From: Selaginella moellendorffii | Lineage: Eukaryota > Streptophyta > Lycopodiopsida > Selaginellales > Selaginellaceae | Assembly (NCBI RefSeq): GCF_000143415.4 | Contig: NW_003314277.1 | Coordinates: forward strand, 399,644-461,643 | Direction of reading: 5' to 3' | DNA: 62,000 bases | Part shown: positions 35,399 to 47,916 of the stretch, piece by piece | Layout: each line of letters begins with the position of its first letter | Numbering within the stretch: the stretch's first letter is position 1 | Notes under the pieces: model-generated | What the model saw: the letters and a program-made list of their open reading frames with translations, nothing else | What the model was told of the DNA's origin: nothing | Databases searched by the model: none | Translations under genes and position numbers: made by a program

Positions 35399-38300
35399 AT
35401 GGGTGTCTCTCCGATTCTCAAGGTCTGGGTTTTGATTGATTGATTGATTGATTCTGCTTGATCAGTTTCATACCAGGGCGAGCAGGTTGTCGTCGTGGTT
35501 CTGGAGGATGGGCGAGTTACATACTTTGGAACTCAAGGGTCTCAGGAAACAGGGAGCCTTTGTTTCTCTATTCATCAGTCGCAGTTGTCGGCCAAGTGCT
35601 GCGAGCTGGAGTCGGCCCATTTGCATGCTCATGTTCATCGCGGTGAAGAAATAGAGAAACTCCTACTTGAGCCAGTTAAGTATCGCCTGATAATTTGAAG
35701 GTTCCTTTAAGTTTGACAAGTGATCGGCTTGTCAGTGTTCTGTGCCGGATTTTTCCAGCAAGATGGTGGAGGAGAAAACTCATAAACATGGGGCCGAATG
35801 CGGTCATCAACGAATAGCACACGGTGACCATTTCGATTGGCTCGTTCCGCTGACTGAAGATTCCTTCACCTTAAGTCATGTGCAAGACTCCAAAGAATTT
35901 GAGCACGGCCAACTTCTGAAAGTCGGGGAGTCGCTTGCGAGATTGAACGGCCAGCCGAATCATATGGTGGAAGTGTTCAAGTACGAGGCATCCCAAACTT
36001 CTTCACGTATCGATGAGAGTGCTGAGGAGGTGAGGATGGATGTCAACGATAAGCAGCCGATCGCTAGAACAAGATTGAACGTTCTTGGGATCTGCTGCGC
36101 TGGGGAGATTCCTGCTATCAAAATGATTTTGGAACCGCTTTCTGGTGTTGAAGACGTTTCAGTAAACTACACAACTCGCACCGTTACTATACTTCACAAC
36201 CCGTTATTGACACCGGCTTCACAGCTCGGTAAGTTGCTAGTTTCGATCGATTGGTTCACACTCTTAACAGTTATACACAGCTAAAGCTCTTAATGAGGCT
36301 AGGATGGAAGCCAGTGTCCTGCACGAAGGACCACAAAAGAGTAACCCTGAGTACAAGAGGAGCCTATGGTTACTTGTTTCTGGTGTTCTGCTGGTTCTAT
36401 CCTTTCTTTATCTGTTTTATCTCCCACTTCAATGGTTTGCCATTGGGACAATTCTATTAGGAGCTCCTGGGATTGCTCTGAAGGCCGTAATGTCATTGAA
36501 GCGCCTGAGACTCGATGTCAATGTGTTAATGCTAATTGCCAGTAAGCAGGAAGCTGTGTTTTTTCAAGTTCATAACGCTTTTTTGCCTGTGGCAGTTATC
36601 GGTGCAATGGGACTACAAAATTATATAGAGGCCGGCTCTATTGTATTTCTCTTTTCTTTCGCAGATTGGCTTCAATTACGTGCCGTGAAGAAGGTTTATC
36701 GAGATTCATCAAGCTAGTCAAATGCTTATGCTACTTTTTTCAAAAATCTTTTTGATATTGCAGGCTAATGAGGCCTTGGCTTTTGCTGCGGATCTTGTTC
36801 CTCAGAATGCCACACTTGCCGATAGTGGTCTCCCAGTTCCATTGAAGGAAATCCAGTTGGGAACGCTGATTTCTGTGAAAGCCGGAGAGATGGTTCCAAT
36901 CGACGGAGTCTTGATTTCAGGGGAGAGCTCTTTAAATGAGAGTAGTCTAACAGGAGAATCGAGACCTGTCGCCAAGCATGTAGGGGATAATGTTTGGGCT
37001 GGCACAGTGAACTTATCTGGTAAGCGGGGGGCTTTTAGTCAGCTATATCTAAGTATGATCATACATTTTGCAGGATATTTGGTTATAGAGACCATTTCAA
37101 CAGCGGAAGACTCTGCGCTTTCAAGGATGATCAAGCTTGTTGAAGAAGCACAAAGCAAACGTACACATACTGAGCAAGTTGTGGAAACATTCGCAAAGTA
37201 CTACACTCCTGGTAAGCTTTTCTTCCTCTTCCAAGTACTAACTTCATGTCCCACTTTCCTCGCAGCCGTTTTTCTCGTCGCGACAGCTACAGCACTGATC
37301 CCACTTCTTCTGTATACAAGCTATGAGAGCCACTGGCTCTATTTATCCCTTATCATAGTGGTGGTGGCTTGCCCTTGTGCTCTCGTGATATCCACTCCTG
37401 TCACCGCAACGTGTGCAATTGCTGGGGCTGCAAAGCTCGGGCTTATAATCAAAGGAGGTGACTGTCTCGAGCTTCTAGCAAGTATGAAGGTGGTAGCCAT
37501 TGACAAGACGGGTACACTCACGGAAGGCCATTTCAGAGTGCTGGATTTTCATGTTGTTAATAGCACTGAGACCCCCAAGTCGGAGCTCCTACAACGGTAA
37601 GCTTCTTGTCTTTTGACGGCAAATGATCTAAAGGAAGTGTTCAATATAGGATTGCTGGCGTAGAGAGCCATTCCATTCATCCAGTAGCTACTGCCTTTGT
37701 TGGATACGTTCGGATACTCGGAATCAAACCTTCGGAAAATGTTGCAGACTTTAAGATTTTGGAAGGTGAAGGAGTGTCAGCTGTTGTTGATGGCCACCTG
37801 ATTGAGATTGGAAACACTAGGCTGGCGTTTCGGCGGAACTGGCGCACTTGTACGTGTTGAGTATGATTATATGTTCATTCATACTTTTCTGACATATTGT
37901 TGGCACTGGCAGCGATTTTTTCACAGCATCTGGAAGAATATGAAAAGCAAGGCGCTACAATTTGCTGGGTTGGCGTCAATGGCGAACTGGTGGGGCATTT
38001 CAGCGCTGCAGACAAAGCCCGATCGGAAGCACGTGAAGCCATTGAAAACATAAAGGTGCGGTCTGTTCTGTCGAGAAGATAGTAAAACCATATTCTTCTC
38101 TTCCTTCCAGAACTCAGGTGTTACGGTCCTAATGCTGACTGGGGATAACCAGAATGCGGCTGCTTGCGTGAGCCATCAGGTACTTCCTTGAAGTAACTCT
38201 TTTCGTTTTCTTTTCTAAAGCGTTTCGTTTTCCCTTTTACAGTTAGGTGGCATTGAGTTTCATGCCGAGCTACTTCCCCGAGACAAAGTCATGATCATTG

Positions 38301-39148
38301 AACAGCTAAAAGCTTCAGTCGGCACGACAGCAATGGTTGGAGATGGCGTGAACGATGCACCTGCATTAGCTGCTGCACATATCGGCATCGCAATGGGAGT
38401 TGCCGGCTCCGCCATGGCAATGGAAATAGCGGACATTGCCTTGATGATGAACGATCTTCGGAGGTTGGCAGTATTAAGAACAGTGGGGAAAAGCTACAGG
38501 AATGTGGTCATGCAGAACATATTCTTCTCCCTCTTCACAAAGCTGGTTGTAGTGGGGCTAGCGGTTGCAGGATATACACCACTATGGGCTGCGGTATTGG
38601 CAGATGTCGGAACCTGCGTTTTAGTCACCTTCAACGGTATGCAGCTGCTTTTCAAACATCAGAGCTCAAGAATGTCTAAGCCAGAGGAGGCTAGTGACGG
38701 TAGCCGGAATGGTTTGAAGGACAGCGATGCAAAGCAGGACGCAAAACCATCTGTCACATGCAAAACAGGCTGTTGTGCGGCTTCACAAGCTGGCGGTAGC
38801 GAAGAAAAGCAGGATGGAAAACCATCTGTCAATTGCAAAACAGGCTGTTGTGCGGCTTCACAAGCTGGCGGTAGCGAAGAAAAGCAGGATGCGAAACCAT
38901 CTGTCAAATGCAAAACAGGTTGTTGTGCGGCTTCACAAGCTGGCGGTAGCGAAGATGTTCCCACAAAGCAGGATGCACGCTCTGAGTGCAAGACGGGTTG
39001 CTGTAGGCTTATAAAGCCGAAGCTGGTTGCCGATAGTAATGTCGACGATAGTAGCCCGGTGGTCAAGACGAAATGTCAGCGCTCTTGTTGCTTTAGAAAC
39101 AGTGACAAGCAGGGCTTGCAAGTACCACTCCTCGCTGACCACGTATGA
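35399..39148 (+). CDS. HMA: P1B-type Zn/Cd-transporting ATPase (HMA2/3/4-like)
   Basis: Twelve exons: 35399-35422, 35477-35679, 35759-36228, 36281-36541, 36596-36693, 36764-37019, 37074-37211, 37266-37596, 37650-37849, 37913-38055, 38111-38179 and 38243-39148, giving 1,032 residues. The first two exons are inferred from canonical splice signals and phase; a simpler model starts at the ATG 35763. In order: a His/Cys N-terminal region (HKHGAECGH, IAHGDHFDWL); an HMA domain with the Zn-type GICCAGE motif; transmembrane helices; the phosphatase loop TGES; the CPC metal-binding helix (519-521); the phosphorylation site DKTGT (from 563); MLTGDN and MVGDGVNDAPAL; and a C-terminal tail with Cys-rich repeats of 25 residues. 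It exports Zn/Cd from the cytosol across the plasma or vacuolar membrane. Confidence 0.93.
38731..39000 (+). repeat. Tandem 75-bp coding repeat in HMA tail
   Basis: Copies begin at 38731, 38806, 38881 and (diverged) 38965. Each encodes a KQDAKPSV.CKTGCCAAS module followed by QAGGSEE, i.e. 25 residues with a Cys plus Cys-Cys metal-binding motif. The first three copies are nearly identical at the DNA level, so the expansion is recent or homogenised. Confidence 0.9.
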
Positions 39149-39500
39149 TGCTCAAGGTGCCGAACTGCACCACGGTCTGCCTATTTGCTCGTTATGCGAC
39201 TATCCTTGACAACTAGCTCATACTCTTCAACACTCTCTAAGAGCAACAACATAAGAGCTTTTGGAGAGCTATCCTGCTCATTATCATCTCATGAACTATC
39301 CTGCTGACAATGAGTAAGGGAGCTTTCTCTTACTCCATTGTGAGCTTGTGCTCACATTAGTGTAAAACTATAAGAATGTTACTGTATGATCTATCCATGA
39401 TCATATAAGATATCAAAATAACATCTTCCTCGAGATGGTCTTAATTTAAGTTTAACAGAAGCCCCAAAATATCATATAAAAGAAATCCAAAAGACTGTTT
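39149..39500. other. Convergent 3' region, HMA / PPR
   Basis: No gene. Contains short inverted repeats (for example AGTAAG...CTTACT at about 39314-39335, and repeated GAGCTATCCTGCT-like words) that could be a small MITE-like relic or 3' UTR structure. Confidence 0.35.
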
Positions 39501-41993
39501 TTACTTGTTGAGCGCTTCGGCCATCAACACATAAGCGGAGCTCTTCCTGTCGTTTAACGAAACCAAAGAGTCAAAAGCAACCTTTGCCACCTCGATATCT
39601 TCCACGCTCTTGCACGACCCTAACAAAGTCGTCCATGTCACTGCACTCGCCTCAAAAGGCATCGCTTCCACCATAGCCAGCGCTTCCTCCACCCGGTTGG
39701 CTCGCCCCAGAAGATCGACCAAGCAGTGGTAGTGCTCGATGCTCGGTTGGATCCCAAACTTTCCAGGCATCGCCTCCAAGATGTGCTTCCCTTTGTCAGC
39801 GAGGCCGGCATGGCTGCAAGCCGTGAGAACCGATACCAGAGTGAGCGAGTCGGGCTTGAGATACAGACCAGCACCATTGCTCTCTCCTTGTTCTCTCGCG
39901 GCTGCTTCGTCCAGCATCTTCGAGAAAGTCTCGAAAACTTTGCCGCTGTCTCCCTGCCGAGCATAGGCCGCGATCAAAGCGTTCCAAGTCACTGTCCCGC
40001 ATGGACCCGAGCAGTCGAAAGTTCGTTGTGCCCCGGCTACGCTGCCGCATTTCCCGTATAGATCGACCAAGCAGCTCACCACCACCGGGTCTTGCCCGAT
40101 CCCGTGCCGGCAAGTTTCCTCGTAGACGGCCTCTCCGGATCGCAGGTCCGAGCAGACCGCACAGGCCTTCAATGCGGCAGCGAAAACTCGGACATCCAGG
40201 TGACACCCTTCCGACTTCATGAGCTGGAAGATCTCTAGAGCTGCTTCGCCGTCACCATTCTCGGCGTATCCCAGAACCAGTGTCGTCCACAGAACAACGT
40301 CGCGAGTAGCGCTTGGAGCTTTGTCAAAGACCCTGCGGGCGTCCACCATGCTTCCACACTTTGCGTACATGTCGATGAGGCTGCTGGCAACATAGATACT
40401 GGACTGGCAGCCACTTCGAGCACGGGAGTCAACGGCCATGCCTTTCTCCAGAGAGATGATCTTCGTGCCAGTCCTTGACTCGACGCTTTCCCTGGACGCG
40501 AGTGAAGAACAGGCTCTGATCACACCAACGAACGTCCAAGAGTCCGCTACGCCGCCACAGCATTGCATGAATTGCTCAAACCAGCCGAGAGCCATTGCGT
40601 CATCTCCGTTTTCAGCATACCCGAGGATCAACGCGTTCCAGCAAACCACGTTGAGCCTCGAAGTTCTGTCGAACACGGCCTGTGAGTCTTCCATGCTCCC
40701 ACACTTCGCGTACAAGTCGATCAAACTGCTAACAACGTGAACGTCCATGTCAGAAAAACCACATTTTGAAGCTTCGGAATGAACGCACATACCTCGCTGC
40801 AAGCTCTTGATCTTGACAAGTTTACCTTCGACTTGAGTAAGCTGTTCGATCGAGGCAAGGCCAGAGCAAGCCTTGAGAACTGCCACAAACGTTTGAGAGT
40901 TGGCTCCATGGAAGCCGACACCGCTAGCGAAGATCCCGAAAGCCAGATCAAGCTCATCGTTCTCGGCATATCCTTGTATGAGCGAGGTCCACAAAACCAC
41001 GTCGTGATCTCGGCCAGGTATCCCATCGAACACTCTGCGAGCTTCTTCCATCCTTCCACACTTGGCATACATGTCAACCAAGCTGCTCGCTACGAATATA
41101 TCCGTCTCGGAGCCCGCCATGGAGTGAATAGCCATGCCTCTCTCGAGAGAAAGCATCTTCACAACCTGTCCGGCAACCAAGCTTGCCTTCTCCTTCACAG
41201 CTACACAGCCACAGGCCTTGATAGCAGCGACAAGAGCTCGACCATCCACCGGGAAGCTCCGGAAGAAACGCTCAAAAATCTCTAGAGCTGTCTCGCCATC
41301 TCCGCTTTCCGCATAGCCGGAGATCAGCGCTGTCCAAGACACTGCATTTCTCTCGGGCATTCTCTCGAAGATCCTCCTCGCATCGAGCAAGCTCCCACAC
41401 TTGGCGTACATGTCCACCAAGCTGCTAGAGACGTAGAGATCCCGCTCAAAACCATCTTTGGCTGCTTGGGAGTGGAGTGCCATGCCCAGCTCCAGCGATC
41501 TCTTCTTCACGAGAACTCTCCCATCCAGAAGCGTCGCCTCTTCTCGCGCCGCCAACCCAGCACACGCCTTGACAGCGGCAACAAACGTCCGAGAGCTGGA
41601 AGAACACCCATTCTCTTGCTGGAACTGCTCGAAATATCCCAGAGCGATCTCGCTGCCCGGACCCCCAGCCTCGGCATAGCCACCGATGAGCGCGTTCCAC
41701 GAGACGACATCGCGAAATCCCATGCCCTGGAAGACCTCGCGGGCCTCCTCCATGCTCCCGCATTTGGCGTACATGCTGATGACGCTGTTGGCCACAAACA
41801 CGTCCGATTGGAGCAGCCCGCGCTGGATTGCGACGCCATGAATCCTCCTCACCTCGCCAAGATCCCTCGACGCGCCGGCGGCCTTGAGCGCAGCGATTAG
41901 AGCGCTCTTGAGCGATCTGGTGCCATTGCCGCGGGGTCGAGAGCTCTGATCGGACCTAAAATCGGGGCAGCTCGCGATCGATTGCGCCAGCAT
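39501..41993 (-). CDS. PLS-type pentatricopeptide repeat protein without DYW
   Basis: Intronless. The open frame extends upstream to 42152, but there it translates a tRNA gene, so the ATG at 41991-41993 (MLAQSIASC) is taken as start, giving 830 residues. The N-terminus looks like an organelle presequence. Repeats follow the P-L-S pattern (for example VDMYAKCGSLLDARRIFERM, then AVSWTALISGYAESGDGETA). The C-terminus, after DSLTLVSVLTACSHAGLADKG and HYHCLVDLLGR, reaches a short E-like segment and stops without an E+/DYW cytidine deaminase. A role in organellar RNA editing or processing is inferred from the subclass; the editing deaminase would have to be supplied in trans. Confidence 0.92.
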   Translation of the reverse strand: MLAQSIASCPDFRSDQSSRPRGNGTRSLKSALIAALKAAGASRDLGEVRRIHGVAIQRGLLQSDVFVANSVISMYAKCGSMEEAREVFQGMGFRDVVSWNALIGGYAEAGGPGSEIALGYFEQFQQENGCSSSSRTFVAAVKACAGLAAREEATLLDGRVLVKKRSLELGMALHSQAAKDGFERDLYVSSSLVDMYAKCGSLLDARRIFERMPERNAVSWTALISGYAESGDGETALEIFERFFRSFPVDGRALVAAIKACGCVAVKEKASLVAGQVVKMLSLERGMAIHSMAGSETDIFVASSLVDMYAKCGRMEEARRVFDGIPGRDHDVVLWTSLIQGYAENDELDLAFGIFASGVGFHGANSQTFVAVLKACSGLASIEQLTQVEGKLVKIKSLQRGMCVHSEASKCGFSDMDVHVVSSLIDLYAKCGSMEDSQAVFDRTSRLNVVCWNALILGYAENGDDAMALGWFEQFMQCCGGVADSWTFVGVIRACSSLASRESVESRTGTKIISLEKGMAVDSRARSGCQSSIYVASSLIDMYAKCGSMVDARRVFDKAPSATRDVVLWTTLVLGYAENGDGEAALEIFQLMKSEGCHLDVRVFAAALKACAVCSDLRSGEAVYEETCRHGIGQDPVVVSCLVDLYGKCGSVAGAQRTFDCSGPCGTVTWNALIAAYARQGDSGKVFETFSKMLDEAAAREQGESNGAGLYLKPDSLTLVSVLTACSHAGLADKGKHILEAMPGKFGIQPSIEHYHCLVDLLGRANRVEEALAMVEAMPFEASAVTWTTLLGSCKSVEDIEVAKVAFDSLVSLNDRKSSAYVLMAEALNK

Positions 41994-42019
41994 TGAAAGA
42001 CATCTCACCTGTAGAGCGT

Positions 42020-42030
42020 AAACCCTAAAA
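42020..42030 (-). promoter_or_regulatory. Telobox upstream of PPR gene
   Basis: AAACCCTAAAA lies about 30 bp before the PPR start codon, between it and the tRNA gene. Confidence 0.4.
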
Positions 42031-42050
42031 CTAAGAGAATAGAGAGAATA

Positions 42051-42124
42051 TGGCCTATGCAGGTTTCGAACCTGCGACCTTGGCGTTATTAGCACCACGC
42101 TCTGACCATCTGAGCTAATAGGCC
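42051..42124 (-). tRNA. tRNA-Ile (anticodon AAU)
   Basis: A 74-nt cloverleaf read on the minus strand. The acceptor stem is GGCCTAT / ATAGGCC with discriminator A. The D-arm has an A-box like TAGCTCAGATGGT. The anticodon loop is CTAATAA (A at position 37, as expected), and the T-arm has GGTTCGAAACC. There is no intron. It lies between the head-to-head PPR and PARG genes. Confidence 0.95.
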
Positions 42125-42332
42125 TACTTTTAAATTGAAAAGAATATTCCACTTTAATTGGTGTTTTTAGGGTTTGAGTTTCTTGGAGCTCAGTTCTTAG
42201 AGCATGGAATCCAGCAGCTAGCCGATTAAGGTGAAATATAGGGGGATTTTGCTATGGAAGAGAAGCCTGGTAAGCTACATTCGATCACTCTACAAGGTCT
42301 TTCTCCTCTTGTTTCTTTTGTGAAGATTTTGG
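42125..42332 (+). promoter_or_regulatory. PARG promoter/leader region
   Basis: Contains a telobox (TTTAGGGTTT, about 42166-42175) and an upstream ATG at 42254 followed by a GT donor-like site. That upstream exon does not join in phase with the PARG frame, so it is treated as leader. Confidence 0.35.
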
Positions 42333-44308
<1,976 letters not shown>

Positions 44309-45131
44309 AGGACCAACAATCACCCTCTTGCTCGGCCACTCGACAACCTTCTCAAAGTACTCGCACGGGACACACCCCTCGAATCCTTCGGTGAGAAGCA
44401 CATTGTTGTCCGAGACGTAGAACTTCATCCCGTCCGCCATAGCCTTCTCAGTGTCGAGGTAAATCAGAACTTGGCAAGAGCTTCTCATTCCGCTGATGAC
44501 TCCATTCTCGTCAGGCAGGCCCGTGGCGAAGTGGACGTGGTTTCGTCCCATGACTTTGAGACCACTCTCCAAGATGCTGGGAAGAGCGTGCTTGTAAGTT
44601 CCGTGGATACAAACTGGGATCTTGTCCGTGGACGAGATCTCTCGCAGGAGGTGGTCGGAAAGAACCTCTTTGATCGAGTGCCCCTGGTTTGCGCGGATGT
44701 AGAGCGTCCCATCCTCCCGGGTCGTCGAGAAGCGCTGCTTGTTATCCTGCTTCACGGCCTGGAGAACTTCCTCCACGGAGTGAGAGCTGAGTGGTATCCC
44801 AGCTCTAGTTTTCATTCCAATCTTTAAGAGCTCGTCCACCTTGCAGTAGCCATCGCTCCGGAGATCCAGATTAAAAGCCGCAGCTTCGTGCCTCAAGATC
44901 TTGGTCATCGCTCGGCCTAGAGCATCGATTGGATCGGCCTCTCCTCCGGATCCTCTTCTGAGTGTTTGTGGGCGATTGGAGAGAGATTTGAATCGAGGCT
45001 TACCCGGATTTTTCGAGGACGCCATGATCGATCGGCTGCATAGCCAAAACGCCGCTTTCCCGGCCGCTAGCATCACACCCAAGAACAAACTTAGGGCTAT
45101 GGCTTTAAACTCGTGGCAATGTCACTGGTAA

Positions 45132-47555
45132 ATGCTCAGGCAATCACAGGGCTATCTGCGATGGATTGTGGAGAATTTCCGATCGTGCAAGGAGTGGCCG
45201 TGGGTGGATTCTGCGAGAACTTTGCTCGATCAGGATATTGCCAATGGATCCTCGATCAAGCAATCCCAATTCTCAGTGCCCAACATTGGATTGATACTCG
45301 ATGGGCCAGCATTCGATCGGGAGGGCGCCCAATTCGGGGTTTCCAGCAATGGATCGTCCATTGAGCCGTGCTGGGTGGATCAGGAGCTCGGATTCTCGGA
45401 GCCCAACACCGGGCTCTATGGATCGCTGCTCAAGCGCTGCGTGGATCGCCGGGATCTTGCGGCCGGGAAGCGCGTCCATGCGCACGCTGTGGAGAGCGGT
45501 TATGCCAGAGATTCGTACGTGGAGAATTTCTTGATCCAGATGTATGGAAAATGCCGGCGAGTGGATCTCGCCCGCGCGGTGTTTGACGCGATGCCCAGGA
45601 GGGATCTATTCTCCTGGAACATCATTATCACAGCATATACCCAGAATGGGCATTCACTGAAAGCGCTAGAACTCTTTCAAGTAATGCGAGACTCCGGGAT
45701 CAAACCAGATGTGTTCGTGCTCTCTAGCGCGATGGGAGCGTATGCCCGGTGTGGGCAGATCGATCGAGCAAGAGAAATTTTCGATGCGATGGAGACGAGA
45801 GATCCGGCAAGCTGGACCGCGATAATCTCTGCATATGCCCAGCAAGGGGATCCAGCCTTGGCTATGGAGCTCTACTGGCGGATGAATCTCGAGGGAATGG
45901 AGCCCAATCGGCTAACATACGTGAGCTTACTGGGGGGCTGCGCGAGCCTTGGCGCGCTAGATCACGGGAAATCGATCTACTCGCGGTTTCTGGCAAGGGG
46001 ATTCCAGGCGGATCTCATGATCCAGAGCGCGCTGCTCAATCTCCACTCCAAATGCGGCAGCCTCGAGGACGCGAGAGCGCAATTCGCGACGATCACTGAC
46101 CGGGACGCGGCGGCATGGACGAGCATGATCGAGGCATCCGCGCGGCATGGGCGGTACGTGGAAGCGGTGACTCTCTACCGCGAGATGACGCTCGATGGCG
46201 TGACGCCCGACGCGGTCGCGTACGTGGCGGTGCTGGGGGCGTGCGCGGCGCTGGGTGCCGCCGCGGTACACGTGGGACGTTCGGTCCATGCCGCGCTGCA
46301 CGCCGCTGGGCTCGGGCACCACACGCGGGTGTCCACCGCGCTGCTTAACATGTACGGCCGGTGCGGCAGCTCGTGCGACGCGCGGCACGCCTTTGAGCGG
46401 ATCCACGCCAAGGACGTGGTGGCGTGGAACGCGATGCTTCGCGCGCTCGCCCGCCACGAGCGGTACGCCGAGGCGTTTGATCTCTTCCTCGCGATGGACG
46501 CGCCGCCGGACTCGATCACGTTTGGGACGCTGCTGACGGCGTGCTGCTGCGGCGCGGCCCTGGGCCATGGGCGGCGCATCCACGAGCGGCTTAACCTCCA
46601 CCATGCCGTCGGCGGTATCAAACTCGAGGTGGAGATGTACAACCTCCTGCTCAACATGTACGCGAAGTGTGGCAGCATCGAGGAGGCCCGCGCGGTATTC
46701 GAGCGCATGCCCGCGCGGACTCTCGTGGGCTGGAATGCCATGGTCGTGTGGTACGCGCGGTACGCTATCCCCAGGGAGGCGCTGCATCTCTTCCAAGAGA
46801 TGGCCTCGCTCGACGGCCTGGAACCCGACGTTGTGAGCTGCATTGGCGCGCTGGCGGCATGCGCGAGCCTGGGCTACCTCACCGAGGGCCGCGCGGTACA
46901 CCGCGCATGTACCGCGCGGATCATGACCGGCGACGACCAGCGCCGCGACGTCGTGCTGTGGACGAGCCTCGTCAACATGTACGCGAAATGTGGCGAGATT
47001 GAGGAGGCGAGCTTGGTTTTCGAGGAGATGGACGAGCGCAACGCAGTCTCGTTTAACGCGATGATGGCGGCATTCGCCCAGAATGGGCATTTGGATCGGG
47101 CATTGGGGCTGTACCGACGGATGATCTGCGAGGAGGGCCTTGACGCCGACGTCGTGACGCTGCTGTGCTTGCTCGTGGCATGCAACCACGCTGGGCTTTA
47201 CGCGCAGGGCAGGGATCTCTTCGTCCAGCTGCGCGGCGACCACGAGTGGATCGCGCCAGCGGTGGATCACTACCACTGCCTGGTGGATCTGCTGAGCCGG
47301 GCGGGGCGGATAGATGTCGCGGAGGAGATCTTGGTGTGGATGCCGTTCCAGCCGGGGGCGATTGGGTGGAAATCGCTGCTGAATGGGTGTGCCGTGCACG
47401 GGGATCCGGTGCGAGGGGCCAGGGCCGCCGCAATCGCGTGCCGCTTGGATCCGGTCGACTCGTCCCAGTACGTGCTGCTGTCCAATGCGTATGCCTGGAA
47501 TGATCTCGAGGATGTGAGGAAAACGCTGGATCTCTGCGAATCGCAAGAAATGTAA
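45132..47555 (+). CDS. PLS-type pentatricopeptide repeat protein
   Basis: Intronless, 807 residues from an ATG. An N-terminal region of about 95 residues is followed by P-L-S repeats (for example GLYGSLLKRCVDRRDLAAGK, LLNMYAKCGSIEEARAVFER). The E-type C-terminus begins around LVDLLSRAGRIDVAEEILVW and ends shortly after SSQYVLLSNAYAW, without a DYW domain. Strongly GC-rich in the middle. Organellar RNA editing or processing role inferred from the subclass. Several long antisense frames here are composition artefacts. Confidence 0.92.
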   Translation: MLRQSQGYLRWIVENFRSCKEWPWVDSARTLLDQDIANGSSIKQSQFSVPNIGLILDGPAFDREGAQFGVSSNGSSIEPCWVDQELGFSEPNTGLYGSLLKRCVDRRDLAAGKRVHAHAVESGYARDSYVENFLIQMYGKCRRVDLARAVFDAMPRRDLFSWNIIITAYTQNGHSLKALELFQVMRDSGIKPDVFVLSSAMGAYARCGQIDRAREIFDAMETRDPASWTAIISAYAQQGDPALAMELYWRMNLEGMEPNRLTYVSLLGGCASLGALDHGKSIYSRFLARGFQADLMIQSALLNLHSKCGSLEDARAQFATITDRDAAAWTSMIEASARHGRYVEAVTLYREMTLDGVTPDAVAYVAVLGACAALGAAAVHVGRSVHAALHAAGLGHHTRVSTALLNMYGRCGSSCDARHAFERIHAKDVVAWNAMLRALARHERYAEAFDLFLAMDAPPDSITFGTLLTACCCGAALGHGRRIHERLNLHHAVGGIKLEVEMYNLLLNMYAKCGSIEEARAVFERMPARTLVGWNAMVVWYARYAIPREALHLFQEMASLDGLEPDVVSCIGALAACASLGYLTEGRAVHRACTARIMTGDDQRRDVVLWTSLVNMYAKCGEIEEASLVFEEMDERNAVSFNAMMAAFAQNGHLDRALGLYRRMICEEGLDADVVTLLCLLVACNHAGLYAQGRDLFVQLRGDHEWIAPAVDHYHCLVDLLSRAGRIDVAEEILVWMPFQPGAIGWKSLLNGCAVHGDPVRGARAAAIACRLDPVDSSQYVLLSNAYAWNDLEDVRKTLDLCESQEM

Positions 47556-47916
47556 GAATCGAGAGAGTTCTACGATTGATTTCTATGTAAGATCAACGCG
47601 AATGATCTTGCACTGGGCATCGTTCTTGCAACTTTGTGCTGGGCTCTCGAATCATCCCTGGTAGAATGTGTTCTTGGTGCCGGATCCAGTGGCTGCCGCT
47701 GTGTTGGCATCGCCCCTCCTTGGTGATTCTCACGCCCGTGTCCTCCTCGATCACTTTCACATTCCTGGCTTGTTCGTCCTTGAGCTCGCCGGCTCCATTT
47801 CTCACAGATTCACAGTTTAAAATACAGCATATTCAACAGAATATGCTGTAGTATATTCTTTAGTACTTCTGCAGATTACATACTTTTGAAGTTATTACTA
47901 TACTTATTATTGTAAA
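47556..47916. other. Intergenic, small unassigned frame
   Basis: On the minus strand about 70 codons (47593-47805) are open and include a charged segment VKVIEEDTGVRITKEG that looks protein-like, but there is no ATG and no recognised family. Otherwise nothing is seen before the tRNA. Confidence 0.3.

Noticed and set aside
41994-42152. Longer N-terminus for the PPR protein
   Set aside because: It would translate a perfect tRNA-Ile gene; the ATG at 41993 gives a plausible organelle presequence.
42254-42269. Extra first coding exon for PARG (MEEKP)
   Set aside because: Its donor phase does not match any acceptor that continues into the conserved MKTLLPLRSS frame.
45957-47546. 529-codon open frame antisense to the PPR gene
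   Set aside because: GC-rich shadow of a real coding strand; sequence is His/Pro/Arg-rich with no family resemblance, while the plus strand has regular PPR motifs.
47593-47805. 70-codon minus-strand ORF as a gene
   Set aside because: No ATG, no known family, no neighbouring exon that extends it; kept only as an unassigned note.
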